This document shows positions 5,983 to 13,191 of a DNA stretch of 35,121 nt, piece after piece. Source of the DNA: an uncultured Clostridia bacterium (GTDB lineage: Bacteria > Bacillota > Clostridia > Christensenellales > Borkfalkiaceae); the NCBI GenBank assembly GCA_947630325.1, contig CANRHB010000019.1, positions 1 to 35,121 of the forward strand. The letters run 5' to 3'. Under the pieces are notes generated by a model. The model searched no databases. It was not told where the DNA came from and saw nothing but the letters and a program-made list of their open reading frames with translations. Both the position numbers and the translations under genes were made by a program. Position 1 is the stretch's first letter. The number at the start of each line of letters is the position of its first letter.

Positions 5983-6774
5983 ATGGAAAGAAATACCTTA
6001 CAGTGGCAGAAAGCGTCATCGGCCTTATTGAGTCTTTTCAGCATCGCAGGCGTTGCGATTACTGCTGTTGCGTCTGCAAAAGCTACGACAAAAGCAGTGA
6101 AACTGATTGAAAGAGACAGTAGGAGGAACCATGACGGGGATCAGTACGCATACACAACGCAGGAAGCGATACAATCTGCTTGGAAATGTTATATTCCGGC
6201 GGCATTGATCGGTGTGTCAACCATCGCTTGTATACTTGGCGCAAATGTATTGAGCAAAAAACAGCAAGCGGCGTTGACAAGCGCCTATGCATTGGTAAAC
6301 AGTTCTTACAAACAGTACAAGGACAAATTAAAAGAACTGTTCGGGCAAGAAACACATAATGCGGTGATGGACGCCATTGTCAAAGAAAAGTGCGAAGAGA
6401 CACATATAACCGCAGAGAGTATGTTGGAAGAAACAACATTCGATTTCGACGTCAACGACGATCCTGAAATTGTACGGACGTTTTATGATAGTTACTCCGA
6501 AAGATATTTTAAATCGTCGATCAGTAAGGTGATTGAAGCTGAATACCACCTTAATCGTAACTATGCTCTTGGCAACGAAGTAACATTGAATGATTTCTAC
6601 AAATTCATCGGTTTAAGCGACGTGGAGTATGGAGACGCCATTGGATGGTCTGGTTACGAGATTGATGAAATGTTGTGGATTGATTTCAATCATCGTCGAA
6701 CTATTCTTGATGATGGAATGGAGATATTCATTATTGAAATGATTTTTGATCCGGTTCCACTTGAGTCAGAATAA
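5983..6774 (+). CDS. DUF6353 membrane protein, paralogue 1
   Basis: The product is 263 residues. An N-terminal hydrophobic span (about 12-32) is followed by the SAKATTKAVKLIE segment. WKCYIPAALIGVSTIACILGAN (about 67-88) gives a second span, then a KKQQAALTSAYALVNSSYKQYKDK helix. This order matches DUF6353. The C-terminal domain has LNDFYKFIGLSDVEYGDAIGW. Two more copies lie at 8084 and 10107. The family is common in Clostridia phages; I know of no proven function. The start is set by AAAGGAG. Confidence 0.85.
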   Translation: MERNTLQWQKASSALLSLFSIAGVAITAVASAKATTKAVKLIERDSRRNHDGDQYAYTTQEAIQSAWKCYIPAALIGVSTIACILGANVLSKKQQAALTSAYALVNSSYKQYKDKLKELFGQETHNAVMDAIVKEKCEETHITAESMLEETTFDFDVNDDPEIVRTFYDSYSERYFKSSISKVIEAEYHLNRNYALGNEVTLNDFYKFIGLSDVEYGDAIGWSGYEIDEMLWIDFNHRRTILDDGMEIFIIEMIFDPVPLESE

Positions 6775-6783
6775 TCGCATTTC

Positions 6784-6810
6784 TGCGCAAAAAAAACACA
6801 CAATGTTATG
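6784..6810 (+). promoter_or_regulatory. Promoter-like element, copy 7 (diverged)
   Basis: A TGCGCA box, 18 nt (A-rich, AACACACAATGTT), ATGG. Only the spacing and the 3' half are well kept. It lies directly upstream of the gene at 6830. Confidence 0.45.
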
Positions 6811-6829
6811 GAAAGGAGGTAAATACATC

Positions 6830-7018
6830 ATGGGAGGAAACTTGATTAAAGTAATCGGTCTTGCAGCGACTGCCGTCGGCATTGGAGTAAATCTGATAAA
6901 CGACTGGGTAGCCGAAAAAAAGATGGACGAAAGAATCGAAGAGAAAATCAATGAGGTACTTGCTGAGAGAGAAAACAAAGAAAATGAAGAAGATGATGAA
7001 AACGAAGAAGAGCTCTGA
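6830..7018 (+). CDS. Small single-span membrane protein with acidic tail
   Basis: The product is 62 residues. A short N-terminal hydrophobic segment (LIKVIGLAATAVGIGVNLI) precedes a charged helix and a Glu/Asp/Asn-rich tail. AAAGGAGGT precedes the ATG. It sits directly downstream of a DUF6353 gene, and a similar arrangement recurs after the second DUF6353 copy, so the pair may act together at the membrane. That pairing is inference. A terminator overlaps the stop. Confidence 0.7.
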   Translation: MGGNLIKVIGLAATAVGIGVNLINDWVAEKKMDERIEEKINEVLAERENKENEEDDENEEEL

Positions 7019-7036
7019 CAAGGGCTCTTTTTCTTT
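7008..7036 (+). terminator. Intrinsic terminator overlapping a stop codon
   Basis: AAGAGC (7008-7013) pairs with GCTCTT (7024-7029), followed by TTTCTTTT. Confidence 0.7.
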
Positions 7037-7057
7037 TCACGAAAGAAAGGAGAAAAA

Positions 7058-7411
7058 ATGGACGACGACTTAGATGTATGGTCAATTACGAATGGCGACA
7101 TAGGAAAAAATCTGATTGAAGAATACTACGATTATTGTACTTATGATATTCATTATCTTTATCGATTCGATTCTCAACATGAGGAAGATTTTGATTATGA
7201 AGCATTCACTATATGGGCGTTAGAAGAACTTTTAGACCGAGTGTATCGTCATCCGTCGGAAAGCACTTTAGATACGATCATCGCATTTACCAATGATATG
7301 GGTCGCATGGCTTCGATTGCACCCAGCGAAAAAATACGTGAGCGATTCTGTATTGCAAGCGAATGTGCAGGCTATCTTTTCGATTATATTATCGAAAGCG
7401 TCAACACGTAA
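7058..7411 (+). CDS. Acidic helical protein, paralogue of the 5.65 kb gene
   Basis: The product is 117 residues and acidic, with an aromatic-rich N-terminus (EEYYDYCTYDIHYLYRFD) and helices matching the gene at 5647 in pattern. No membrane span or catalytic motif is seen. AAAGGAG precedes the ATG and the next gene follows 12 bp on. Both copies sit next to a DUF6353 unit, so a duplicated module is plausible. Confidence 0.6.
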   Translation: MDDDLDVWSITNGDIGKNLIEEYYDYCTYDIHYLYRFDSQHEEDFDYEAFTIWALEELLDRVYRHPSESTLDTIIAFTNDMGRMASIAPSEKIRERFCIASECAGYLFDYIIESVNT

Positions 7412-7423
7412 AGGAGAAAACGT

Positions 7424-8047
7424 ATGAGCAAAACACTTTTAAAAATCAAACAAACACTTGAGATCGTCGCAGATGACAACTTCGACAATGTGGCGGAACC
7501 GGAAGAAAAACCTGCATGTGATATTTTACATCACCGCAAATGTTCGGACATAAGCGAAGCGTGTCTTGGGGACTACATCGAGATAGATTTGGGTTCTTAT
7601 GGTACATTCACGGCAACAGCACATCAAATAAATGACAAAAATGTCATGTTTATATTTGATGACTGTGTAACTCAGATGCCAATGCAAAAGGACGAAACTG
7701 TCTTTGCCGCAAACTGGGCATATACCTCTCTTAGTAAGTGGCTTTGGGGTCCCTTTCGTTCGTCTTTTCCGTCGTGGCTAGAAAAACGATGTGTCGAGGT
7801 AAATATACCATCCGTTGCCCAAATATTTGGCTCGACAGCCGACGAAAGATTACCTTTAATGAGATCCATGCGATATCGCATCGCCGAATGGAATGGCGGA
7901 CCGACAATTTATTGGTTACGAGATGTTGCACGTATATTAGATTTAAGAACGGTATGTTTCGCTTATGTGGGCGCCTATGGCGACGCGGACTACGACAACG
8001 CTTCGTATTCTTATGGCGTTCGTCCGGAGATCTGGATAGCAAAATAA
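7424..8047 (+). CDS. DUF6273-containing protein
   Basis: The product is 207 residues. The C-terminal two thirds follow the DUF6273 pattern: GDYIEIDLGSYGTFTATAH, an ANWAYTSLSKWLW helix, YWLRDVARILDLRTVCFAYVGAYG, and the closing SYGVRPEIWI. The family is lectin- or sulfatase-modifying-factor-like in appearance and occurs widely in Firmicutes and their phages, without a settled function. No signal peptide is seen. The usual family ending GVRPxIWI is intact. Confidence 0.75.
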   Translation: MSKTLLKIKQTLEIVADDNFDNVAEPEEKPACDILHHRKCSDISEACLGDYIEIDLGSYGTFTATAHQINDKNVMFIFDDCVTQMPMQKDETVFAANWAYTSLSKWLWGPFRSSFPSWLEKRCVEVNIPSVAQIFGSTADERLPLMRSMRYRIAEWNGGPTIYWLRDVARILDLRTVCFAYVGAYGDADYDNASYSYGVRPEIWIAK

Positions 8048-8083
8048 GACACCTAAATTATATTTGAAGAAAGGTTTCAACGT

Positions 8084-8851
8084 ATGAAAAAAGTAAATCT
8101 GTCAGGGTTCATTTCAAGTCTAACCACAGCATTCAAACGACATAGCCCTGAAATTTTAACCGGGGTTGGTATCGCCGGAATGATAACGACTGTGGTCGTA
8201 TCTGTAAGGTCAACACCAAAGGCGATTCGTCTTCTTGAGGAGAAAAAGGCGGAGTCGGAAGAAAAACTCAAAGCCGTAGACGTTGTTAAAACGACATGGA
8301 AATGTTATATTCCGTCCGCCATTGTCGGAACTGTCTCAGTCGCGTGTCTGATTGGGGCAAGTTCGGCGAATCTTCGAAGGAATGCTGCATTGGCGACAGC
8401 GTACACTCTGTCTGAAACCGCGCTGCGCGACTACAAAGCGAAGGTGATCGAAACCATTGGCGAGAAAAAAGAGCAAGCTGTTCGTGATTCTATTGCCAAG
8501 GATAAAATTGAAAAAGATCCTGTCGAAAAGCACGAAGTAATCATTACAAATGTTGGTGATACACTGTGCTATGACACGCTTTCCGGAAGATATTTCAAAT
8601 CCGACATCGAATCGATAAGAAAAATCATAAATGTCTTGAACCGACGAATGTGCAGCGAGATGTATATTTCTCTTAATGATTTCTATTACGAAATCGGGCT
8701 TGATGAAATCGGCATAGGCAACGACCTCGGGTGGGAAATCGATAAAGGCTATATCGAAATCGATTTCAGTGCCAATCTTACATCGAACGGACAACCCTGC
8801 ATAGTACTCAATTACTCGGTTGAGCCGCAGTATAACTACCGTCCGTTCTAA
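8084..8851 (+). CDS. DUF6353 membrane protein, paralogue 2
   Basis: The product is 255 residues. KRHSPEILTGVGIAGMITTVV (about 18-39) begins with the short helix and first span typical of DUF6353. WKCYIPSAIVGTVSVACLIGAS (about 72-93) is nearly the same as in paralogue 1. The C-terminal domain has LNDFYYEIGLDEIGIGNDLGW. The upstream SD is a weaker GAAAGG. It lies between the DUF6273 gene and another promoter-like element. Confidence 0.85.
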   Translation: MKKVNLSGFISSLTTAFKRHSPEILTGVGIAGMITTVVVSVRSTPKAIRLLEEKKAESEEKLKAVDVVKTTWKCYIPSAIVGTVSVACLIGASSANLRRNAALATAYTLSETALRDYKAKVIETIGEKKEQAVRDSIAKDKIEKDPVEKHEVIITNVGDTLCYDTLSGRYFKSDIESIRKIINVLNRRMCSEMYISLNDFYYEIGLDEIGIGNDLGWEIDKGYIEIDFSANLTSNGQPCIVLNYSVEPQYNYRPF

Positions 8852-8858
8852 ATACAGG

Positions 8859-8885
8859 TTCGCAAAATAAACACAGCCTGTAATG
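8859..8885 (+). promoter_or_regulatory. Promoter-like element, copy 8
   Basis: TTCGCA, 18 nt (AAACACAGCC core, -10-like TGTAAT), ATGGAGAAA. It lies about 40 nt upstream of the next gene. Confidence 0.65.
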
Positions 8886-8925
8886 GAGAAAAATCCATAA
8901 AAATTATATTCTAAGGAGAAAAAAC

Positions 8926-9177
8926 ATGGAAAACGAAAACACAGCTATGCTGGTCGAGGTCCCTGTGACCGAAATGGAAGAGGTTGTCGAAAATCATTCG
9001 AACAACGGACTTAAAGTTGTTACGGGAGCCGGTTTGGCGATAATCGGAGGCATTCTTGTCTACAAGTTTATTGTTAAGCCGCTGCTGCGTAAGCACAGAG
9101 AGAATGTTATGGCGAAAAACGATTTCGACGATCTTGAAAAGGAAAGCGAGGATAACGAAGACGAGGATATAGCTTAA
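8926..9177 (+). CDS. Small single-span membrane protein with acidic tail
   Basis: The product is 83 residues. A polar N-terminus is followed by one span (about 31-50, VVTGAGLAIIGGILVYKFIV), KPLLRKHR, then an acidic tail. By charge the C-terminus should face the cytoplasm. It lies downstream of a DUF6353 gene like the gene at 6830. It is recurrent in Clostridia phages with no known role. AAGGAG sets the start. Confidence 0.7.
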   Translation: MENENTAMLVEVPVTEMEEVVENHSNNGLKVVTGAGLAIIGGILVYKFIVKPLLRKHRENVMAKNDFDDLEKESEDNEDEDIA

Positions 9178-9233
9178 ATCGAAGTGAAACTTCTCAACGA
9201 ATAGTTTGAAGTGGATCAAGCCAACAAAAAGAG

Positions 9234-9270
9234 GAGGCGTCTTTTACGGACGCTTTCTCTTTTTTCTTTT
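9234..9270 (+). terminator. Intrinsic terminator
   Basis: GCGTC (9237-9241) and GACGC (9249-9253) enclose TTTTACG; flanking A/T pairs extend the stem. A T-rich tail follows. Confidence 0.75.
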
Positions 9271-9285
9271 TAGAAAGGTGGACAT

Positions 9286-9477
9286 ATGAAAAGATATTTA
9301 TACAACGGGCCGGTCATGGAGTTCGAACGATGTGCAACAAGTCAGTGGTCGGCTGAAACAAGCGCTGTCTCTGAGCAAAAAGCAAGGTGCAATCTTACGT
9401 ATCGGTGGAAAAAAGAGAATAATCGAGCCGTTAATACGAAAGTCACTTTGCCGGGAAAGCTGATATCCGTTGAATAA
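9286..9477 (+). CDS. Small conserved phage protein
   Basis: The product is 63 residues and basic. Its sequence (KRYLYNGPVMEF, then SEQKARCNLTYRWKKEN and a closing VTLPGKLISV) matches a short hypothetical protein I recognise from many Clostridia phages. Two cysteines (16, 34) are too few for a zinc ribbon. GAAAGGTGG precedes the ATG. The next gene follows after 14 bp with its own AGGAGG. The function is unknown. Confidence 0.65.
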   Translation: MKRYLYNGPVMEFERCATSQWSAETSAVSEQKARCNLTYRWKKENNRAVNTKVTLPGKLISVE

Positions 9478-9491
9478 GGAGGATTCTGCGA

Positions 9492-10088
9492 ATGGATATG
9501 GATGAGTATAAATCAAATTCACACAAATCCCGAGAAGAGGCAAATAAGCCTGAAAAGAAAATCGAAAAAATTGTAACGGGCGAGGTCAAGACCAAGAAGC
9601 ATGGCGGATTTCGCAAACTTGCTGATATTTTTCTTGCGGAAGACATCGGTGAAGTCAAATCCTTTATCATACATGATATTCTGATACCCGCCATAAAAAA
9701 AGCCATTTCTGACATCATCACCAACGGCACCGATATGTTGATGTACGGAAAGGACAGCCGAAGGAAAAGCACACCGGCATCAAGAATAGATTACGGTGGG
9801 TGCTTTGACAAGCGCAATTCAAATCGACCGCCTGTAAGAGTGGGATATTCGTATCAAGAAATCACTCTTTCGAGTCGAAGTGAAGCGGAAGACGTATTGA
9901 CCAGAATGGACGAATTGATATCCATGTACAATATGGTCAGCGTTGCAGACCTGTATGATCTTGTAGGCGTGACCGGAACGTACACCGACAATAACTACGG
10001 ATGGACTGATATTCGGAATGCGTCTGTAGTCAGGGTCCGCGACGGCTACATGATTAAAATGCCAAAGGCATTACCATTAGAAAAATAA
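9492..10088 (+). CDS. Phage protein sharing the DUF6353 C-terminal domain
   Basis: The product is 198 residues. The N-terminus is charged (HKSREEANKPEKKIEKIVTG). The middle has an amphipathic segment (VKSFIIHDILIPAIKKAISDII). The C-terminal part (about 145-195, SVADLYDLVGVTGTYTDNNYGW) matches the pattern LNDFYxxIGLxxxxxGxxxGW of the DUF6353 proteins, but the two N-terminal spans are absent. It looks like a soluble relative sharing one domain with its neighbours. The function is unknown. AGGAGG lies upstream. Confidence 0.65.
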   Translation: MDMDEYKSNSHKSREEANKPEKKIEKIVTGEVKTKKHGGFRKLADIFLAEDIGEVKSFIIHDILIPAIKKAISDIITNGTDMLMYGKDSRRKSTPASRIDYGGCFDKRNSNRPPVRVGYSYQEITLSSRSEAEDVLTRMDELISMYNMVSVADLYDLVGVTGTYTDNNYGWTDIRNASVVRVRDGYMIKMPKALPLEK

Positions 10089-10106
10089 TCAAAGGAGAAA
10101 AAGAAC

Positions 10107-11042
10107 ATGAAAGACGAAATGAAAACTAAAATGAGCCGGATGATAGGCAAAATCACATTCGGATTTAAGAAGCACAACCCAGAAATACTTATTGTCGCGG
10201 GCGTCATCGGCGTCGTAACGAGTGCGGTGCTGGCGTGCAAAGCGACGACAAAAGTCAGCGAGATCCTTGACGATGCTGCCGAAGACGTTGACAAGGTGCA
10301 TCGTGTTCTGAACGATGAAACCAAGAGTCAAGAGTATTCTGAAGAAGACGCAAGAAAAGACCTTACACTCATTTATATTAAGACGGGCTTCAGATTTGTA
10401 ACACTGTACGCACCGTCTGTTTTACTCGGCGTGGTATCACTTACGAGTATTGTTGCGTCAAACCGCATTCTGAAGAAACGTAATGTCGCATTGGCGGCTG
10501 CATACGCAACAGTCGATGAGAGTTTCAAGAAGTACCGTCAGAGATTGATCGAACGATACGGCGAGGCAACCGATAAGGAATTGAAGTACGGACTTAAAGC
10601 AGCAACTTTTGAGGAAACCGTAACCGATAAAGACGGAAATCAGACGAAAGCCACGACGACAGTACAAGTCGCAGACGAGCCAAACGACTTCGCCCGTTTC
10701 TTTGCTCACGGGTATAGTGAGGCGTGGGAAAGAAACGAGGACTACAATCTCATGTTTCTGCGGTCGGAGCAGTCATATGCCAATGACAAGCTTATAAGTC
10801 GTGGATATTTGTTCTTGAATGAAGTTTACGAACGCCTCGGCTACAAACCGACGAAAGCAGGTCAGATAGTTGGTTGGATATACAATCCGGAAAATAATCC
10901 TGAGGGTGATAATTACGTAGACTTCGGTATCACAGACCTGTATCGCAAGAGCGATTCGGATGATGGATACGAAGAAACTATTCTGCTTAATTTCAACGTT
11001 GATGGCCCAATTCTTGACAAAGTCGAGGCTAATGCACGTTAA
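10107..11042 (+). CDS. DUF6353 membrane protein, paralogue 3
   Basis: The product is 311 residues, the longest of the three copies. FKKHNPEILIVAGVIGVVTSAVLACKATTKV (about 20-50) is the first span and motif. A charged insert (about 55-85) precedes the second span (about 98-118, YAPSVLLGVVSLTSIVASN). The C-terminal domain has LNEVYERLGYKPTKAGQIVGW. AAAGGAG sets the start. The N-terminus resembles the partial gene at the right edge of the window. Confidence 0.85.
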   Translation: MKDEMKTKMSRMIGKITFGFKKHNPEILIVAGVIGVVTSAVLACKATTKVSEILDDAAEDVDKVHRVLNDETKSQEYSEEDARKDLTLIYIKTGFRFVTLYAPSVLLGVVSLTSIVASNRILKKRNVALAAAYATVDESFKKYRQRLIERYGEATDKELKYGLKAATFEETVTDKDGNQTKATTTVQVADEPNDFARFFAHGYSEAWERNEDYNLMFLRSEQSYANDKLISRGYLFLNEVYERLGYKPTKAGQIVGWIYNPENNPEGDNYVDFGITDLYRKSDSDDGYEETILLNFNVDGPILDKVEANAR

Positions 11043-11061
11043 GCATGGGAGGTGATAAACC

Positions 11062-11598
11062 GTGAGTCGTAAGATAATTGCGACGATTGCAGCGATCCTT
11101 AATATTTCGCTGCTCATTGTTTTCATAAACGCATCAGGAGAACCGAAAGAAGAAACGGTGTACATATCAAAAGCAGTGGCGCCGCTTTCTGCATCTGCCA
11201 GTGATCCAAATATAGCGCCGATGAATATTGAGCTTCCTGAGACAGAATTATATTCTGACGATGAAATCGATCTTCTTGCACTGGTCACAATGGCGGAAGC
11301 AGAGGGAGAATGTGAGCTTGGCAAGCGTCTTGTCATCGACACGGTGCTGAATCGTGTAGACAGTAATCATTTTCCTGACACTGTTTACGATGTTGTATAT
11401 CAACCAAATCATTTCTCGTCAATGTGGAACGGCAGGGTCGACAGATGCTCGGTAAAGCAAGATATTCGAGATCTTGTCCTCGAAGAGATAAAATGCCGTA
11501 CGAACAATGACGTGATATTTTTCAACGCAAAAAAATACAGTAAGTATGGTTCGCCGCTGTTTCAAGTCGGCAACCACTGCTTCTCCAGCTATGATTGA
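11062..11598 (+). CDS. SleB/CwlJ-type cell-wall hydrolase, membrane anchored
   Basis: The product is 178 residues with a GTG start after GGGAGGTGA. An N-terminal hydrophobic segment (about 4-23, IIATIAAILNISLLIVFINA) is a signal anchor. Residues about 65-178 follow the Hydrolase_2 (SleB/CwlJ) pattern: LLALVTMAEAEGE with the catalytic-type Glu, LVIDTVLNRVDS, FPDTVYDVVYQPNHFSS, and the closing QVGNHCFSSYD. It would cleave peptidoglycan outside the membrane. No holin is adjacent, and its place in an early membrane cluster argues against a simple lysis role. Confidence 0.85.
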   Translation: MSRKIIATIAAILNISLLIVFINASGEPKEETVYISKAVAPLSASASDPNIAPMNIELPETELYSDDEIDLLALVTMAEAEGECELGKRLVIDTVLNRVDSNHFPDTVYDVVYQPNHFSSMWNGRVDRCSVKQDIRDLVLEEIKCRTNNDVIFFNAKKYSKYGSPLFQVGNHCFSSYD

Positions 11599-11612
11599 AA
11601 GGAGTGAACGTC

Positions 11613-11711
11613 GTGAGTAATACATTAGTTGTGATTTCCTGTACCCTTGCTGCGATGGCGGGTATATGTTTTGTCGGCGGTATTGCAGTGCTGTCCGGCA
11701 ACAGGAGGTGA
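11613..11711 (+). CDS. 32-residue membrane peptide
   Basis: A GTG start lies 8 nt after GAAAGGAGTG. The product is almost entirely hydrophobic (VVISCTLAAMAGICFVGGIAVL) with an RR end. It sits between the cell-wall hydrolase and another small membrane gene, and its last codons carry the SD (AGGAGGTGA) of the next gene. A holin-like or regulatory peptide is conceivable but unproven. Confidence 0.6.
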   Translation: MSNTLVVISCTLAAMAGICFVGGIAVLSGNRR

Positions 11712-11717
11712 TCGGTC

Positions 11718-11879
11718 ATGGACGGAATAGGAAACATGATATCCATGTTCGACTACATGCTTAATACGAAACGAAAGCGCCATATCACCGGCGGCTTTCT
11801 GTTAAGCATGTCGTTATTGTTTGGCGGGCTTGCGCTCACCGTATTCACGATAGGAAACGAGGAGGACGTCGATGAATAA
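11718..11879 (+). CDS. 53-residue membrane protein
   Basis: The ATG at 11718 follows GGAGGTGATCG. After a polar start and KRKRH comes one span (GGFLLSMSLLFGGLALTVFTIG) and an acidic tail. It overlaps the next start by 8 nt, and the next gene's SD is inside it. The basic residues before the span suggest the N-terminus stays inside. The function is unknown. Confidence 0.6.
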   Translation: MDGIGNMISMFDYMLNTKRKRHITGGFLLSMSLLFGGLALTVFTIGNEEDVDE

Positions 11880-12441
11880 AGTAAAATGCATTCTTATATT
11901 TGTGTTCGGAGCAGCGGTTGGGTCTGTATTAACTTGGCGCTACATACAGAATAAAACGCTTACGGAACAAGAAATTGAAGACCGCGATGATTCAGGAAAC
12001 GCAGACTCTCTTGATGATGAAACTCTACTGCACACACTTGGGTCTTATCGCAGTCCTTCACTATCACCGGACGGTATCTCAGTGATACCCTGTAAGGAGG
12101 AAACGGAGGAACAAATGGAACAGAAAAAAATTCTGCCGTACATCATTTCCCCTGATATTTTCGGCGACCGAGAAGATGAAGACTATGAAATGATTACACT
12201 TAAATACTATGAGGGCGATGACGTCATAACTGACGAAGACGATAACGTACTGGAAGGCGTGACGTCAATCATAGGCGACGATGTGATTCAACATTTCGGA
12301 GAATACGAAGATGACACTGTGTTTATCCGAAATGATATTTTGAAATGCGATTACGAGGTTTTGAGAATCGACGAATCGTATTCGGACGTGCTGGATCGGA
12401 AGCCTTGGTTGAGAGGATACAATGACGAGGGAGACGCTTAA
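11872..12441 (+). CDS. Membrane-anchored acidic phage protein
   Basis: The product is 189 residues. An N-terminal anchor (about 6-22, ILIFVFGAAVGSVLTW) is followed by a disordered charged linker to about residue 85. A compact C-terminal domain follows (LPYIISPDIFGDREDEDYEMITLKYY, then DDVIQHFGEYEDDTVFIRND). I recognise the C-terminal pattern from many Clostridia phage genomes, always without a function. The ISPDxFG...HFGEYEDDxVFxRN core is intact. It overlaps both neighbours. Confidence 0.7.
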   Translation: MNKVKCILIFVFGAAVGSVLTWRYIQNKTLTEQEIEDRDDSGNADSLDDETLLHTLGSYRSPSLSPDGISVIPCKEETEEQMEQKKILPYIISPDIFGDREDEDYEMITLKYYEGDDVITDEDDNVLEGVTSIIGDDVIQHFGEYEDDTVFIRNDILKCDYEVLRIDESYSDVLDRKPWLRGYNDEGDA

Positions 12442-12967
12442 TCGAGAGTATTTCGAATGGATGTGTCAACTGATATATGATCCCGCTTATCCTGAAACGG
12501 CTTTTGAAAAGCTGCTACATCGTTTAGATCATATTGATTTCTATTATAGCATCGCTATGGACGCTAACAGAGAAGCTGACGGCATTGATTTAAGATATCG
12601 TTTTGCTTATGAGCGCGGATATGGCGATGCTATGATAGCTTCGCTTATTGATATTCGTCCTTGCAGCGTTCTTGAGATGATGGTCGCATTAGCCAATAGA
12701 TGTGAGGAACAGATCATGGACGACCCCGATATTGGCGATCGCACCGGACAATGGTTTTGGAACATGATCATCAATCTCGGCTTGGACTCTATGGATGATA
12801 AGCATTATGATGAAACGTATGTAAATAAAGCCGTAAGTCGCTTTTTGAATAGGAAATACGCGAAAAATGGGAGCGGCGGTCTTTTCACGATTGCAAATAC
12901 TCGTGAAGATCTACGGCAAGCCGAAATTTGGTATCAGATGTGTTGGTACCTCGATGAAATTTTATAG
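12422..12967 (+). CDS. Conserved soluble phage protein of unknown function
   Basis: The product is 181 residues and mostly helical. It includes REYFEWMCQLIYD, a strongly conserved-looking core (CSVLEMMVALANRCEEQIMDDPDIGDRTGQWFWNMI, about 78-113) and a closing EIWYQMCWYLDEIL. I recognise it as a near-ubiquitous hypothetical protein in gut Clostridia phages. No membrane span or catalytic motif is evident. It overlaps the preceding gene by 20 nt, suggesting coupled translation. Confidence 0.7.
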   Translation: MTRETLNREYFEWMCQLIYDPAYPETAFEKLLHRLDHIDFYYSIAMDANREADGIDLRYRFAYERGYGDAMIASLIDIRPCSVLEMMVALANRCEEQIMDDPDIGDRTGQWFWNMIINLGLDSMDDKHYDETYVNKAVSRFLNRKYAKNGSGGLFTIANTREDLRQAEIWYQMCWYLDEIL

Positions 12968-12982
12968 AAATGGAGGTTCAGT

Positions 12983-13183
12983 ATGGATATTGTAAAACAT
13001 TTGCTTACAGACGTTGACAGACTTGAAAGAGCCACCCGAAGAACGTCGTCGAGGCTCAGCTCGCTCTTTTGTGTAGCGGCTGCCTATGTTATAGTGACAG
13101 AGCTTCGAACGAAACAGTTGCGGGACGAAGTATGTCAACTCAAAAATGAAATCGTTACGCTCAAACAAGAGAAAGGAGATTAA
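12983..13183 (+). CDS. Small membrane protein with coiled-coil tail
   Basis: The product is 66 residues. A charged N-terminal helix, a short span (about 27-40, LFCVAAAYVIVTEL) and a C-terminal heptad-like helix (LRDEVCQLKNEIVTLKQEK) are visible. The AAAGGAG for the replicase gene is embedded in its last codons. It could tether something to the membrane next to the replication genes; that is inference. Confidence 0.65.
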   Translation: MDIVKHLLTDVDRLERATRRTSSRLSSLFCVAAAYVIVTELRTKQLRDEVCQLKNEIVTLKQEKGD

Positions 13184-13191
13184 GAAATGCG

